Below are positions 35,519 through 44,039 of a stretch of 44,059 bases of DNA, piece by piece; positions within the stretch are counted from its first letter, which is position 1; each line of letters begins with the position of its first letter. Where the stretch lies: positions 1-44,059 of the forward strand of contig LADR01000006.1 in the NCBI GenBank assembly GCA_000961655.1. The letters run 5' to 3'. Position numbers and translations under genes: made by a program. The notes beneath the pieces are model-generated. The model was not told the origin of the DNA, ran no database searches, and saw only the letters and a program-made list of their open reading frames with translations. The stretch comes from Desulfatitalea sp. BRH_c12 (lineage in GTDB: Bacteria; Desulfobacterota; Desulfobacteria; Desulfobacterales; Desulfosarcinaceae).

Positions 35519-37999
35519 ATGGGCACCGTTTCCTTAGACGATATCCGACTGCGCCGGCACACGTTGGAGAGCCTGCCGCGGCTCAAAACGCTGCGCGGCA
35601 ATCTTTTGGCCACGCCACCGGCCGTGTGCATCGAGCGGGCCCTGCACGTCACCCGATACCTGCGGGACAACTCGCCCGACACCGAGCCCATGATCACCCG
35701 CTACGCATCTGCCGTGGCCCACTTTTTGAGAAACAAACAGCCGCTTTTCTTCGACGACAACCTGCTGGCCGGCACCACCTGCGCCAAACCCTTCGGCGCG
35801 CCGATCTATCCCGAGTGGACCGGCATGACCATCTGGCCAGAGTTGGACGTGATCGGCTCGCGGGAGAAAAACCCGCAGCAATTAAGCCGCGCGGAGGCCG
35901 ATACGCTCAATTTCGAGATCTACCCCTACTGGATGGAGCGCTCCGTGCTGGAGGTGACCCGCAAGCGGCACGGCAATCCGGACTGCATGCGCCTTTTCGA
36001 GCGCATCGTCTTTTTCATCGCCGGCAAGGCCGGCACCATCTCCCACACCGTGCCGTGCTACACACTGGCCCTGGAAAAAGGGCTCGATCACATCATCGAT
36101 GCGGCGGCCCAAAAAGAAGCGTTGCTGAAACAGGCGGGATCTTTGGACGAAACGCAGCAGCGCAGCCTGCTTTTCTACCGGGCCGTACAAATCGCGCTGG
36201 ACGGGGTGAGGGGCTATGCCCACAACCTGAGTGTGGAGGCTGCCCGCCTGGCCAAACTGGAACCGGACCCCTGGCGCAAGGCCAATTTAGAAGCCATGGC
36301 CCGGGTGTGCGCCCGGGTGCCGGCCAAACCGGCCCGCACCTTCCGCGAAGCCGTCAATGCCCTCTGGATCGTCCAGGTGGCCATCCACGCCGAAAATATC
36401 AACATGGCCATGAGCCCTGGGCGGTTGGATCAGGTGCTCTATCCCTACTACACGGCGGATCGGGCTGAGGGCAGTTTGACCGAAGAACAGGCCTTGGCCT
36501 TGATCGGCTGCCTGTGGCTCAAACTCAACGACAACACCAACCTGGTGCCCGAAACGGCCGAAGAGCTGTTCGGCGGCGCCGGCACCGTGCCGGCGGTGAC
36601 CGTGGGCGGCGTGGATGCCGACGGCAACGACGCGGTCAACGACCTGACCTACATGATGCTGCGGGTGACCGAACTGCTCAAAACCCGCGACCCGAGCCTC
36701 AATGCCCGCTACCACCAGGCGGTCAACAGCACGGCATACCGCAATCGGGTGGCCGAGGTCATCGCCACCACCCGATCAGTGCCGGCCGTGCACAACGACA
36801 AGGTGGACATCCGGACGCTCGTCAACCAGGGCGTGCCGGTCGCCGACGCCCGCGATTATGCCGTGATCGGCTGCGTGGAGTTGGCCGTGGCCGGGCGCAG
36901 CTACGACGCCTCCAGCGCGATCATGCTCAACCTGGTATCGGTGCTCGAACTGGCGCTGTATAACGGCAAGCGTCCGGTCACCGGCGACGAACAGATCGGA
37001 CCGGCCACCGGCGAGGCTATGGCCTTTACCGATTTCGAGCAGTTCTGGAACGCCTTTGCCGAGCAGTTCCGATGGTTGGCCGGTCAGGCCGTGACGCTCA
37101 ACGAGATGTTCGGCCGGGTGTATCAGGACATCCTGCCGTCGCCGCTGCTGTCGGCTTTTTTCGACGGTCCCATGGACAAGGGGCAGGATCTGATCTTCGG
37201 CGGCGCCCGCTACAATGCATCGGGGGCCACCCACATCGGTTTCGCCGACACGATCGATTCCCTCAGCGCCATCGAAAAGGCCGTTTTCACCGATCGGCGG
37301 TGCACCTTCGACGAACTGCTCGCCGCTTTGCAGGGCGATTTCAAGGGGCACGAACGGCTGCACGCCTACCTGGTCAACCGCACTCCCAAATACGGCAGCG
37401 GCGATCCCGATGCCCAGCGCAATGCCCACCGATTGGTGCGGCTGCTTTATGATTTTTACCAGTCCAAGACCAATTATCGCGGCGGCAAGTATCGGCCGGC
37501 CTTCTGGACCATGACCAACCATGCCGGCCAGGGCAAGCTATCCGGTGCACTGCCCAACGGCCGCAAGGCGCACAAGGTCTTCGCCAGCGGCATCACACCG
37601 GTTTCCCAGGCGGCCGGCAACCTGGCGGCCTGTCTCCAGTCGGTGGGCGGTCTGGACGGCGACTGCATTCCCGGCGGCGAAGCCTTCAACCTGAAGTATC
37701 CGGCCATCGGCGGCCAGGAAGATATTGAAAGGTTCGGCGCCGGCATCGAGACTTATTTCGACTGCGGCGGTTTGCACATCCAGTGCAACATCATGTCTTA
37801 TGAAATGCTGCTGGACGCCAAGGCGCATCCGGAAAAGTATCCCGAATTGCTGGTGCGTGTCTCGGGTTACAGCGCCTATTTCAAAGATTTGAACGATGCC
37901 ATGAAAGAGGAGATCATCGTCCGGACCGCCTATGATCTTCGTTCCGGAGAAGCGGTGCCGTTTCCTGGGGCTCATGAAGATATGCTGGGGACGAAGTAG
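35519..37999 (+). CDS. Glycyl-radical enzyme of the PFL-like (PflD) superfamily, substrate unassigned
   Basis: The 826-residue protein has the PFL-like domain over most of its length. Thiyl-radical Cys452 lies in GCVEL (Cys-x-Glu454) and the C-terminal glycyl radical loop RVSGYSAYF has Gly783. A single Cys rather than the Cys-Cys of pyruvate formate-lyase rules out classic PFL. Cys-x-Glu is shared with dehydratases and C-N/C-S lyases such as glycerol dehydratase and CutC, so an eliminase is possible. It also resembles uncharacterised PflD-like enzymes of Archaeoglobus and sulfate reducers. The enzyme must be anaerobic and needs the activase at 38475. An SCP2-like gene lies between them, hinting at a hydrophobic substrate. 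AAAGGAG precedes ATG 35519. Confidence 0.93.
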   Translation: MGTVSLDDIRLRRHTLESLPRLKTLRGNLLATPPAVCIERALHVTRYLRDNSPDTEPMITRYASAVAHFLRNKQPLFFDDNLLAGTTCAKPFGAPIYPEWTGMTIWPELDVIGSREKNPQQLSRAEADTLNFEIYPYWMERSVLEVTRKRHGNPDCMRLFERIVFFIAGKAGTISHTVPCYTLALEKGLDHIIDAAAQKEALLKQAGSLDETQQRSLLFYRAVQIALDGVRGYAHNLSVEAARLAKLEPDPWRKANLEAMARVCARVPAKPARTFREAVNALWIVQVAIHAENINMAMSPGRLDQVLYPYYTADRAEGSLTEEQALALIGCLWLKLNDNTNLVPETAEELFGGAGTVPAVTVGGVDADGNDAVNDLTYMMLRVTELLKTRDPSLNARYHQAVNSTAYRNRVAEVIATTRSVPAVHNDKVDIRTLVNQGVPVADARDYAVIGCVELAVAGRSYDASSAIMLNLVSVLELALYNGKRPVTGDEQIGPATGEAMAFTDFEQFWNAFAEQFRWLAGQAVTLNEMFGRVYQDILPSPLLSAFFDGPMDKGQDLIFGGARYNASGATHIGFADTIDSLSAIEKAVFTDRRCTFDELLAALQGDFKGHERLHAYLVNRTPKYGSGDPDAQRNAHRLVRLLYDFYQSKTNYRGGKYRPAFWTMTNHAGQGKLSGALPNGRKAHKVFASGITPVSQAAGNLAACLQSVGGLDGDCIPGGEAFNLKYPAIGGQEDIERFGAGIETYFDCGGLHIQCNIMSYEMLLDAKAHPEKYPELLVRVSGYSAYFKDLNDAMKEEIIVRTAYDLRSGEAVPFPGAHEDMLGTK

Positions 38000-38016
38000 A
38001 AACAAGGAGTCGCGCC

Positions 38017-38478
38017 ATGTGGAATCACATCCTGAACATCATCCTGATGCGCGCAACCCGGTTCAAGCGCGCGGCAGAGCGATACCTGGAGGCAATCAAG
38101 TCGGAGGGGGCCGAAGAGTTCCTCGAAATACTGCTCAAAGCCATGAAACTGGTTTTTTTCCTCGACAAGGATTTCCGCCGCAACATCGAGAGCTTCAACG
38201 GCCGCTACCTCTTCTGCAGCAAGGACCGCACCATCACCGTGTCGGCGGTGTTTGCCAACGGCAAGCTCACGGTGAGCGAGCAGGCCATCGACAACACCGA
38301 CATGACCGTCACTTTTAAAAACGCAAAGGCGCTCATGGGCTTTTTGCTAAGCCCCAAGCCCGACATTCTCGGGTCCATGCTGCGCCAGGATGTGGCCGTG
38401 AACGGCAATCTGAACTATTTGTACAAATTCGCTTTCATGGCCAAACGGCTGCAGCTGATGGCCACCGGCGGTCTATGA
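38017..38478 (+). CDS. SCP2-like (sterol-carrier/lipid-binding fold) small protein
   Basis: The 153-residue protein has an N-terminal helical part (about 1-50) followed by an SCP2-type alpha/beta fold. Motifs are FNGRYLFCSKDRTITVSAVF, a DMTVTFKNAKALMGFLLS helix and VNGNLNYLYKF at the end, comparable to the VxGD...L close of SCP2 domains. SCP2 domains bind lipids and fatty-acyl chains in a hydrophobic tunnel. AAGGAG precedes ATG 38017, 17 bases after the glycyl-radical enzyme stop, and its stop overlaps the activase start (ATGA). Tight linkage suggests it serves that enzyme as substrate carrier, chaperone or accessory subunit. No role is proven. Confidence 0.82.
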   Translation: MWNHILNIILMRATRFKRAAERYLEAIKSEGAEEFLEILLKAMKLVFFLDKDFRRNIESFNGRYLFCSKDRTITVSAVFANGKLTVSEQAIDNTDMTVTFKNAKALMGFLLSPKPDILGSMLRQDVAVNGNLNYLYKFAFMAKRLQLMATGGL

Positions 38479-39407
38479 GGTCAGAGCCGCTCCAGCCCCT
38501 GATCTTCGACATTCACCGCTACGCCCTCGACGACGGGCCGGGTATCCGGACCACCGTCTTCTTCAAGGGATGCCCGCTGGCCTGTGTCTGGTGCCACAAT
38601 CCCGAAGGCGTCAGCGCCACACCCGAGTTGTACTACCACCTCCAGAAATGCATCGGCTGCGGTGATTGTGCCGCCGTGTGCAAACGCAACGCCATTACGT
38701 CAGAAGCGGGGCAGGTAGTGATCGATCGCCGCCGATGCAACGACTGCGGCGACTGTACCGGTGTGTGCCCGGCCACAGCCCTCGTCATCAAAGGACGCTA
38801 CTACCCAGTGGACGAACTGGTGCCCACCCTCTGTCAGGACAAGCGTTTTTTCGATCACAGCGGCGGCGGGGTGACCTTTTCCGGAGGAGAGCCAACGCTG
38901 CATCCGGACTACCTCGAACAGGTGCTGGTCCAACTGAAAGCACTTGGTATTCACGTGGTATTGCAGACCTGCGGCCATTTCGACTGGCCCCGCTTTCACC
39001 ACCAATTGCTGCCCTATGTCGATCTGATCTACTTCGATATCAAAGCCATCGATGTGCATCGGCACCACCAGTGGACCGGACGATCCAATGCAACCATATT
39101 GACGAACCTGGCCCGTCTGGCCGCATCAGCACCCGAAAAACTGGTGTGCAGCGTGCCACTGGTGGACTGGTTTACGGCGCGGGAGGACAATGTCCGGGCC
39201 ATAGCCGGCCACATCGGCGCGATGGTCGGTGTGCCCTATCGCCTGAATGCCTATCACCCCGGCGCCATCATCAAAAATGCGGCCCTCGGCAAGACGCCCC
39301 CCGCGGCCCTGCACCAGCAGATCTTGAGCCCGGCGGACTATCGCCGCATCGTGAAGACTTTTGACGCCATCGTGTCCCATTCCCGCCAAAAGAGAGACCA
39401 AAGCTAA
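38475..39407 (+). CDS. Glycyl-radical enzyme activating enzyme (radical SAM)
   Basis: The 310-residue protein has the radical SAM motif CPLACVWC (C33, C37, C40) after GPGIRTTVFFKG. Two ferredoxin-like [4Fe-4S] sites follow (C59/62/65/69 and C88/91/94/98), an insert found in activases of non-PFL glycyl-radical enzymes. The SAM-binding FSGGEPTLHP lies near residue 136. It uses SAM and an electron to install the radical on Gly783 of the enzyme encoded at 35519. It overlaps the SCP2-like gene by four bases and ends the operon. Confidence 0.95.
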   Translation: MRSEPLQPLIFDIHRYALDDGPGIRTTVFFKGCPLACVWCHNPEGVSATPELYYHLQKCIGCGDCAAVCKRNAITSEAGQVVIDRRRCNDCGDCTGVCPATALVIKGRYYPVDELVPTLCQDKRFFDHSGGGVTFSGGEPTLHPDYLEQVLVQLKALGIHVVLQTCGHFDWPRFHHQLLPYVDLIYFDIKAIDVHRHHQWTGRSNATILTNLARLAASAPEKLVCSVPLVDWFTAREDNVRAIAGHIGAMVGVPYRLNAYHPGAIIKNAALGKTPPAALHQQILSPADYRRIVKTFDAIVSHSRQKRDQS

Positions 39408-39676
39408 ATTGAAGTTCTACAGTGGGCTTTCTCTCACCCGCCACAGCTCAGGTCAATCAGACACAGATATAAGGGATTGACAGTATAGCTATTTCTCATC
39501 TAATTTGCCTGCAGATCCAATCTCAAATTAAACACGGCTCCAAAGGTGAGGATGCATGGTCCCCCTCCCCTCGCTATTTTCTCAATCATACTCGAAAATC
39601 ATGCGTCGGAAACGACCATGCGGAGCTATACCGAGACCTTCCCAAATCAGCGCAATCCAAGGCCGTTCACTCAAAG

Positions 39677-40921
39677 TCACTCGGTTTTATCCAATGGACT
39701 GCGCACACCCAGAGCATTCTTTTGGGCCACATGGGTGTAAATCATCGTTGTCTGTAAATCGGAATGCCCCAGCAGCATCTGGATCGTTCGAATATCATAG
39801 CCATCTTCCAAAAGATGGGTCGCAAAGCTGTGCCGCAGCGTATGGGTCGAAACACGTTTGGGAATCCGGGCTGCCTCGGCAGCTTTTTTAATCGTGCGCT
39901 GAATCAAATCGGGTGAGACATGATGTCTGCGGATCAAATTTGTCCGTGGATCGACGGAGAACCGGTCGGAAGGAAACACCCAAAACCATATCCACTGTTT
40001 GGATGCATTCGTATATTTCTTATCCAACGCCCCGGGCAAATGCACCCCGACAACGTTGGCCTCGCGGTCAGCTTCATAAATAAGGCGCACTTGTTCCAGA
40101 TGGCTTTTCAGTTCCTTTGCCACATTATTCGGCAGCAGCGTCTGCCGATCCTTGTCGCCCTTACCTGCGCGCACCGTGACCGTGCTTCGTTCGAAATCCA
40201 GATCCTTGATCCTCAGTCTGGTGCATTCGTTCAGCCGAAGTCCACCGCCGTAAATTATCTTTACCATTAATGCGGAGGTGCCCTGAATAAAGCTGATAAG
40301 CCGCTTCACCTCACCCTGTGTAAGAACGGTCGGCAGCCGTTGCCCGCGCTTGGCCCTTACCACACTTTGAATCGAGCCGACTTCCTTCTCGAGCACATGC
40401 CGAAAGAAAAACAAGATCGCGTTAAACGCCTGGTTCTGGGTAGCTTTTGCCACATTAAGATCGGCCGCCAGATGAGAAAGAAAATTCTTAATGTGAAAAT
40501 CAGACAACTCACCCGGTGATGCAGGTTTGACATAAACATAAAAAGAGCGAAGCCATTTCATATAAGTTTGTTCGGTACGGTAGGATCGCTGTTTCAGCCT
40601 CAACATCCGAGTCATCATGTCGCCGGCCGACTTCCAGTCATCAATGGTGACAATTCCTTTAATTCCAGGATCTGAATTGTTTTGACTGAGATAATAGGAA
40701 TAAAGATTAAGCGCTTCTCTCGCCTGATCGACCTGCCATTGTTCATGGCGTCTTCCCACTTTGGTTAAAAATGGATCGATCCGCTTTTCATCTATGATCC
40801 CATTTTCTTGCAGTTTGCAAAACCGGATGAATTCCCGAACCCAGTGCATGTAGAAAGGCAAATGTTTAATATTCACATTTTTGCGGGATTTCAGATAGAT
40901 ATGGAATAGCTCGGCAGACAT
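39677..40921 (-). CDS. intI: Integron integrase (IntI-type tyrosine recombinase)
   Basis: This 414-residue tyrosine recombinase has catalytic residues R229, H360, R363, H386 and Y395. The segment at about 299-345 (ALDKKYTNASKQW..., WFWVFPSDRFSVDPR, RRHHVSP) is the extra domain unique to integron integrases and absent from XerC/D. It is longer than IntI1 (337) by an N-terminal extension of about 75 residues, as in some environmental integrases. The gene faces away from a cassette with a valid attC, confirming an integron. AAGGA precedes the start. A palindrome at 40940-40960 lies in its promoter. It excises and inserts cassettes at attI/attC. Confidence 0.94.
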   Translation of the reverse strand: MSAELFHIYLKSRKNVNIKHLPFYMHWVREFIRFCKLQENGIIDEKRIDPFLTKVGRRHEQWQVDQAREALNLYSYYLSQNNSDPGIKGIVTIDDWKSAGDMMTRMLRLKQRSYRTEQTYMKWLRSFYVYVKPASPGELSDFHIKNFLSHLAADLNVAKATQNQAFNAILFFFRHVLEKEVGSIQSVVRAKRGQRLPTVLTQGEVKRLISFIQGTSALMVKIIYGGGLRLNECTRLRIKDLDFERSTVTVRAGKGDKDRQTLLPNNVAKELKSHLEQVRLIYEADREANVVGVHLPGALDKKYTNASKQWIWFWVFPSDRFSVDPRTNLIRRHHVSPDLIQRTIKKAAEAARIPKRVSTHTLRHSFATHLLEDGYDIRTIQMLLGHSDLQTTMIYTHVAQKNALGVRSPLDKTE

Positions 40922-40939
40922 CGCATAATTCCTTCCCGA

Positions 40940-40960
40940 ATTATACCGCAGCGGTATAAT
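40940..40960. promoter_or_regulatory. Perfect 21-nt palindrome in the intI promoter region
   Basis: ATTATACCGC-A-GCGGTATAAT reads the same on both strands about its central base and lies 19-39 bases before the integrase start. Each arm contains a TATAAT-like sequence, so it could be both a -10 region and an operator. A related sequence occurs at 41245-41270 beside the first cassette junction. It does not match the enterobacterial LexA box. Confidence 0.6.
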
Positions 40961-41244
40961 ATTTATAATTAACGCAAATCACCGCTAACCATATGATAAA
41001 GTATGAGGGGCCAACGACTGAATTCGACAAGGGTGGGCAGCGTGAAAAAGTTTGATTTAAAATGAAAAAGTGGTGTAGGGATTCAGCGAACCTGCCGATT
41101 ATGTGCTCCATAACAAAAACGATTGCCGATTGTCCATAGGCAATTTTATATTCGGTACCTTGACTGAAGATATGAACTTTATTACGGGGACTTATAGGCT
41201 TAATAAGCCGCTGCGAGATATTTCACAAGAAACCAGGTGGCCGA

Positions 41245-41278
41245 GAATTACCGCAGCGGCATAATATTAATGTTATGT
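41245..41278 (+). other. attI-side junction of the first cassette (R' core GTTATGT) with a repeat of the intI palindrome
   Basis: GTTATGT at 41272-41278 is the recombination core; its reverse complement ACATAAC at 42050-42056 is the R'' box of the cassette's own attC, as expected for a cassette inserted here. The preceding bases 41245-41270 repeat the intI-promoter palindrome imperfectly (CCGCAGCGG flanked by ATTA and CATAAT). The 350 bp between intI and this core contain no gene and presumably hold attI and a cassette promoter. Confidence 0.65.
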
Positions 41279-42091
41279 CACAGGAGTGTAAATGAGAGTT
41301 GTAAGCATGGCACTAATCGATATGAGCTATTTTTTAGTGTCTGCGGCTTGCATAGGCATTGCTTTCTTAACTCAGTACTGGATTGGCTTTGGATATATAA
41401 ACTCAGCATTACTGCTCTTCTTGCTTTATTTAGCGATAGTACGTATTCCACTTGTACTTAATTGGTCGAGCAACCTTTATGGCTCCGTCTTTCTAAGAGT
41501 TTTTTTCTTTCAAGTATTTTCTATAGCGGTATATGCAATTTCTTACAATCAGTCGTACGCATTGGGAGATAAATTCGAATCGTATTGGGATGCCCTTTAT
41601 TTTAGCGCAACTACATGGACTACTTTAGGCTACGGAGATATTAGCCCTACCGGAAGCATACGATTGCTCACGTCAATTCAAGCGTTAACTGGCCTATCAA
41701 CGTTGCCTGTGCTTGCGTCTGTAATTTGGCTTTATTGCGAAAGACGGTTGTGGAGCAAAAGCCAAGAAGAGCAAGGAAAAGAGGATTATCAGTTAACGAC
41801 AGATAGTGCCCTGGGCTTTTTCGTGGAAGTTGAAAGCGAAAAAACTATAAAAGAGCAAAAGCAGCGAGATAAAATAAAACTTAAACCATGCTCTTGTTCA
41901 GGATCTGATCCGTTTATCGAGAAGTATTACGATATTATCGGCGTGCTAACACCGCTGGCAAAATTTATAGTTATTTGTAGAAGTTGCGGTGAGTTTTCCA
42001 AGCCAAGGAGAAATGCATATTTGGCTGCTTGGACATGGAATTTTAAAAGACATAACAAGGCATTCCAGCGGACAAGCCGCTGAATGCGGCG
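41273..42091 (+). mobile_element. Integron gene cassette 1 (819 bp)
   Basis: The cassette runs from the T after G41272 to the G of the next core (GTTAAGT, 42091-42097). It holds a single gene in the orientation usual for cassettes and ends in an attC. It is visibly richer in A+T than the chromosomal genes upstream, consistent with a foreign origin. Confidence 0.82.
41292..42083 (+). CDS. Cassette-encoded K+-channel-like membrane protein (TxGYGD pore)
   Basis: The 263-residue protein has hydrophobic helices near 13-33, 38-55 and 66-85, a pore helix with selectivity filter TLGYGD (111-116) and a final helix near 124-150. This matches the pore module of ion_trans_2 potassium channels. The cytoplasmic C-terminus has CSC (about 200) and CRSC (about 232), a possible zinc site. 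The last residues (AFQRTSR) are encoded by the attC, as in many cassette proteins. AGGAG lies six bases before ATG. It is the only complete cassette gene in the window; a role in ion homeostasis is inferred from the filter. Confidence 0.85.
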   Translation: MRVVSMALIDMSYFLVSAACIGIAFLTQYWIGFGYINSALLLFLLYLAIVRIPLVLNWSSNLYGSVFLRVFFFQVFSIAVYAISYNQSYALGDKFESYWDALYFSATTWTTLGYGDISPTGSIRLLTSIQALTGLSTLPVLASVIWLYCERRLWSKSQEEQGKEDYQLTTDSALGFFVEVESEKTIKEQKQRDKIKLKPCSCSGSDPFIEKYYDIIGVLTPLAKFIVICRSCGEFSKPRRNAYLAAWTWNFKRHNKAFQRTSR

Positions 42092-42097
42092 TTAAGT
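42050..42097 (+). other. attC recombination site of cassette 1
   Basis: R'' is ACATAAC (42050-42056) and R' is GTTAAGT (42091-42097). Between them GCATTCCAGCGG pairs with CCGCTGAATGC around a small loop, leaving one extra C on the left arm, which is the extrahelical base expected of attC. The spacers next to the cores are mismatched, as in real attC sites. It is short but complete. Confidence 0.88.
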
Positions 42098-42106
42098 GTG
42101 TGAACT

Positions 42107-42280
42107 ATGAATTCAGAATATACAGAATGGGAAATATTGGCTGGGAGATTAATTGTTTCCTTCGGCGGTATTGAATTGCTAACATACAAACTCTTTTCCT
42201 ATTGGCTCCCGAAGGAATCTGCTGGAAGACTAAAATTAGGTGCCAGACTTACAAGGTTAATACTTGAATTTTGCACCTGA
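42107..42280 (+). pseudogene. Truncated hypothetical gene of integron cassette 2
   Basis: A reading frame of 57 codons starts at ATG 42107, 15 bases after the recombination point, in cassette orientation. It begins MNSEYTEWEILAG and contains an amphipathic helix-rich segment. The last seven residues are encoded by the terminal repeat of the insertion sequence that starts at 42257, so the original gene was longer and has lost its 3' part and its attC, or these lie beyond the window. Family unknown. Confidence 0.65.
42257..42276 (+). repeat. Left terminal inverted repeat of the IS
   Basis: This 20-nt repeat matches the reverse complement of 44040-44059 at 19 of 20 positions. It interrupts the cassette 2 reading frame. 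Confidence 0.85.
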
Positions 42281-42366
42281 AATCTGACAGAAGGTGGAAA
42301 CCACCTGGGAACCTTTGCTATGATGGGGGTTACGAAGCCAACCCATTATAAGCAGGAGGTACCCAG

Positions 42367-43863
42367 ATGGTAAAATCCACAAAATCAAATTTTCGGCAAA
42401 ACCGCAATACCAAAGGACCTATTGAAAATCGTGCCAGAGCCAGTAAAATCAATGCTTCAACCCTATACGAGACGTGCAGCGAACAATTGAGCCCATTTGG
42501 CGGACTCTTGGCGATGATCAAATTTTTAGATCTGCTCGATTTTGCACAAATTTTTAACTCCGCTTATCAGGCCCCAGCTCGCCATCCCAAGCTGGGTCAC
42601 TATAAAATGGTTATTGGGATTTTGATGCTACTGTTTATAGGCTTTAACCGGATATGGCATTTTACTTATATCCGACTGGACGCCATGCTGTGCGGTTTTT
42701 TTCGGCTTGCACGGCTTCCGGTTGCCAGCACCTTCTGGCGTTACGTTGACCACATGGGCATCAATCAAGGCCTGTCGTTGATTAAGGTCATGAGCGCCCT
42801 GCGCGAAAGGGTCTGGAAACAGCTCGGGCTGAACTACTACCGGATCCATATCGATATCGATACGACCGTTGAAACCCTCTATGGGAACCAACAAGGCGGT
42901 CGCAAGGGGCACAATACCAAACATCGCGGCAAAAAAGGTTATCGGCCGGTCCTTTGCTTTATCGCCCAAACCCGCGAGTACATGCTCGGCAAGCTGCGCA
43001 AGGGCGAAACGATCTCCGGCAAACAAACAGCTGACTTTATCCTTAAAATCAAGGCCAACCTGCCTGGGTGTGTCAGACAGGTGCTGCTCAGGGCCGATGG
43101 AGAATTTTTCAGTTGGGAAAGCATTGCGGCCGCGCGTGCCTGCGGATTTGATTTTATCATCGCCAATAAAAGAGGCAACCCGCCTTTTGATCCCGCTGCC
43201 TGGTATCGTGGCCGGCAGCGCCAAGATATTGAGTTCAACAGCTGCGTTTATCAGCCGTTGGGCTGGGAGACGCCGTGCCGGTTTGTGGTCATGCGCATAC
43301 CAAAAGAAACCGAAACTTCCGGTGCGAACCAGCCGATTCAGTGTGCGCTTTTTGAAGACGACCGCTACACCTATCGGATATTTTGCACCAGCCTTAACGG
43401 CAGCGCTCACGAAATTATTGCCCAGTATGATAAGCGCGCCGATGTGGAGAACCTCGTCGGTGAAGCCAAGCGAGAAGGACTGGAGGCTGTTCCATCGGCC
43501 AAGTTCAAGAACAATTATGCCTTCTTTCAACTGGTGATGCTGGCTTACAACATCTGGCGCTACATGAAACTTTACGCCGCTTCAAGTACGCTGAGCAAAA
43601 AGTCCGGCCGCGATGAGCAGGGGACGGGGCCAGGTCTGAAGGGCATAGCAGCCAATACCATCCGTATTGCAAGGCTGCGACTGCTGTTCATTGCAGCAAA
43701 AGTTGTCAAAGATCAGAACCGGGACAAGATCAAGTACTCTATCCATGATGCGCGCACACCGGCGATGGTAGGCTTATTAAAGCTGCTTGATGCCGCGCGC
43801 TCAAAGCCGCGACCTTGGGCTCAAAATGAGGGCTGGCCGCAACGCTTTGCTTTGGCTGGTTGA
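42367..43863 (+). CDS. IS1380 family transposase
   Basis: This 498-residue DDE transposase has acidic residues in IDIDTTVETLYG (first Asp), LLRADGEFFS (second Asp) and YDKRADVENLVGEAKREG (Glu, in the Y-x-R-x-x-x-E-x-x-x-x-E/K arrangement). It is intact from ATG, with AGGAGGT upstream at the usual spacing, to its stop, so the element may still be active. It is flanked by terminal inverted repeats and lies in the cassette array. Confidence 0.95.
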   Translation: MVKSTKSNFRQNRNTKGPIENRARASKINASTLYETCSEQLSPFGGLLAMIKFLDLLDFAQIFNSAYQAPARHPKLGHYKMVIGILMLLFIGFNRIWHFTYIRLDAMLCGFFRLARLPVASTFWRYVDHMGINQGLSLIKVMSALRERVWKQLGLNYYRIHIDIDTTVETLYGNQQGGRKGHNTKHRGKKGYRPVLCFIAQTREYMLGKLRKGETISGKQTADFILKIKANLPGCVRQVLLRADGEFFSWESIAAARACGFDFIIANKRGNPPFDPAAWYRGRQRQDIEFNSCVYQPLGWETPCRFVVMRIPKETETSGANQPIQCALFEDDRYTYRIFCTSLNGSAHEIIAQYDKRADVENLVGEAKREGLEAVPSAKFKNNYAFFQLVMLAYNIWRYMKLYAASSTLSKKSGRDEQGTGPGLKGIAANTIRIARLRLLFIAAKVVKDQNRDKIKYSIHDARTPAMVGLLKLLDAARSKPRPWAQNEGWPQRFALAG

Positions 43864-44039
43864 ATGCAAAATTTTTCTTGCACGGATTTGACTTATGAAA
43901 ATAGACGGTTGCCAAACTATGAAACCTTGCTAATGCATACGGCACGGGCATAAACGGTAGCGGCCTAGAGCCCAGGTAGAAAACCGTATTCGATCATGGA
44001 AGGATTTGATGGGCAGATTGTCAGCTCCTGACCGTTTGC

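Noticed and set aside
35519-37999. Calling the glycyl-radical enzyme pyruvate formate-lyase, benzyl/alkylsuccinate synthase or choline lyase.
   Set aside because: It lacks the PFL Cys-Cys pair, no recognisable Bss/Ass small Fe-S subunits accompany it, and there are no bacterial-microcompartment genes. The residues do not settle the substrate.
39677-40921. XerC/XerD or phage integrase.
   Set aside because: The segment around residues 299-345 is the integron-integrase insertion, and a valid attC cassette lies beside it.
41122-41145. Hairpin ATTGCC/GGCAAT followed by TTTTA as a terminator.
   Set aside because: The stem is only 6 bp with an 11-nt loop, too weak to support.
41110-41278. A second, ORF-less cassette between intI and the channel cassette.
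   Set aside because: No GTTRRRY core exists on the plus strand between 40922 and 41271, and the possible arms (CATAAC near 41110) do not fold into an attC with the right-hand core.
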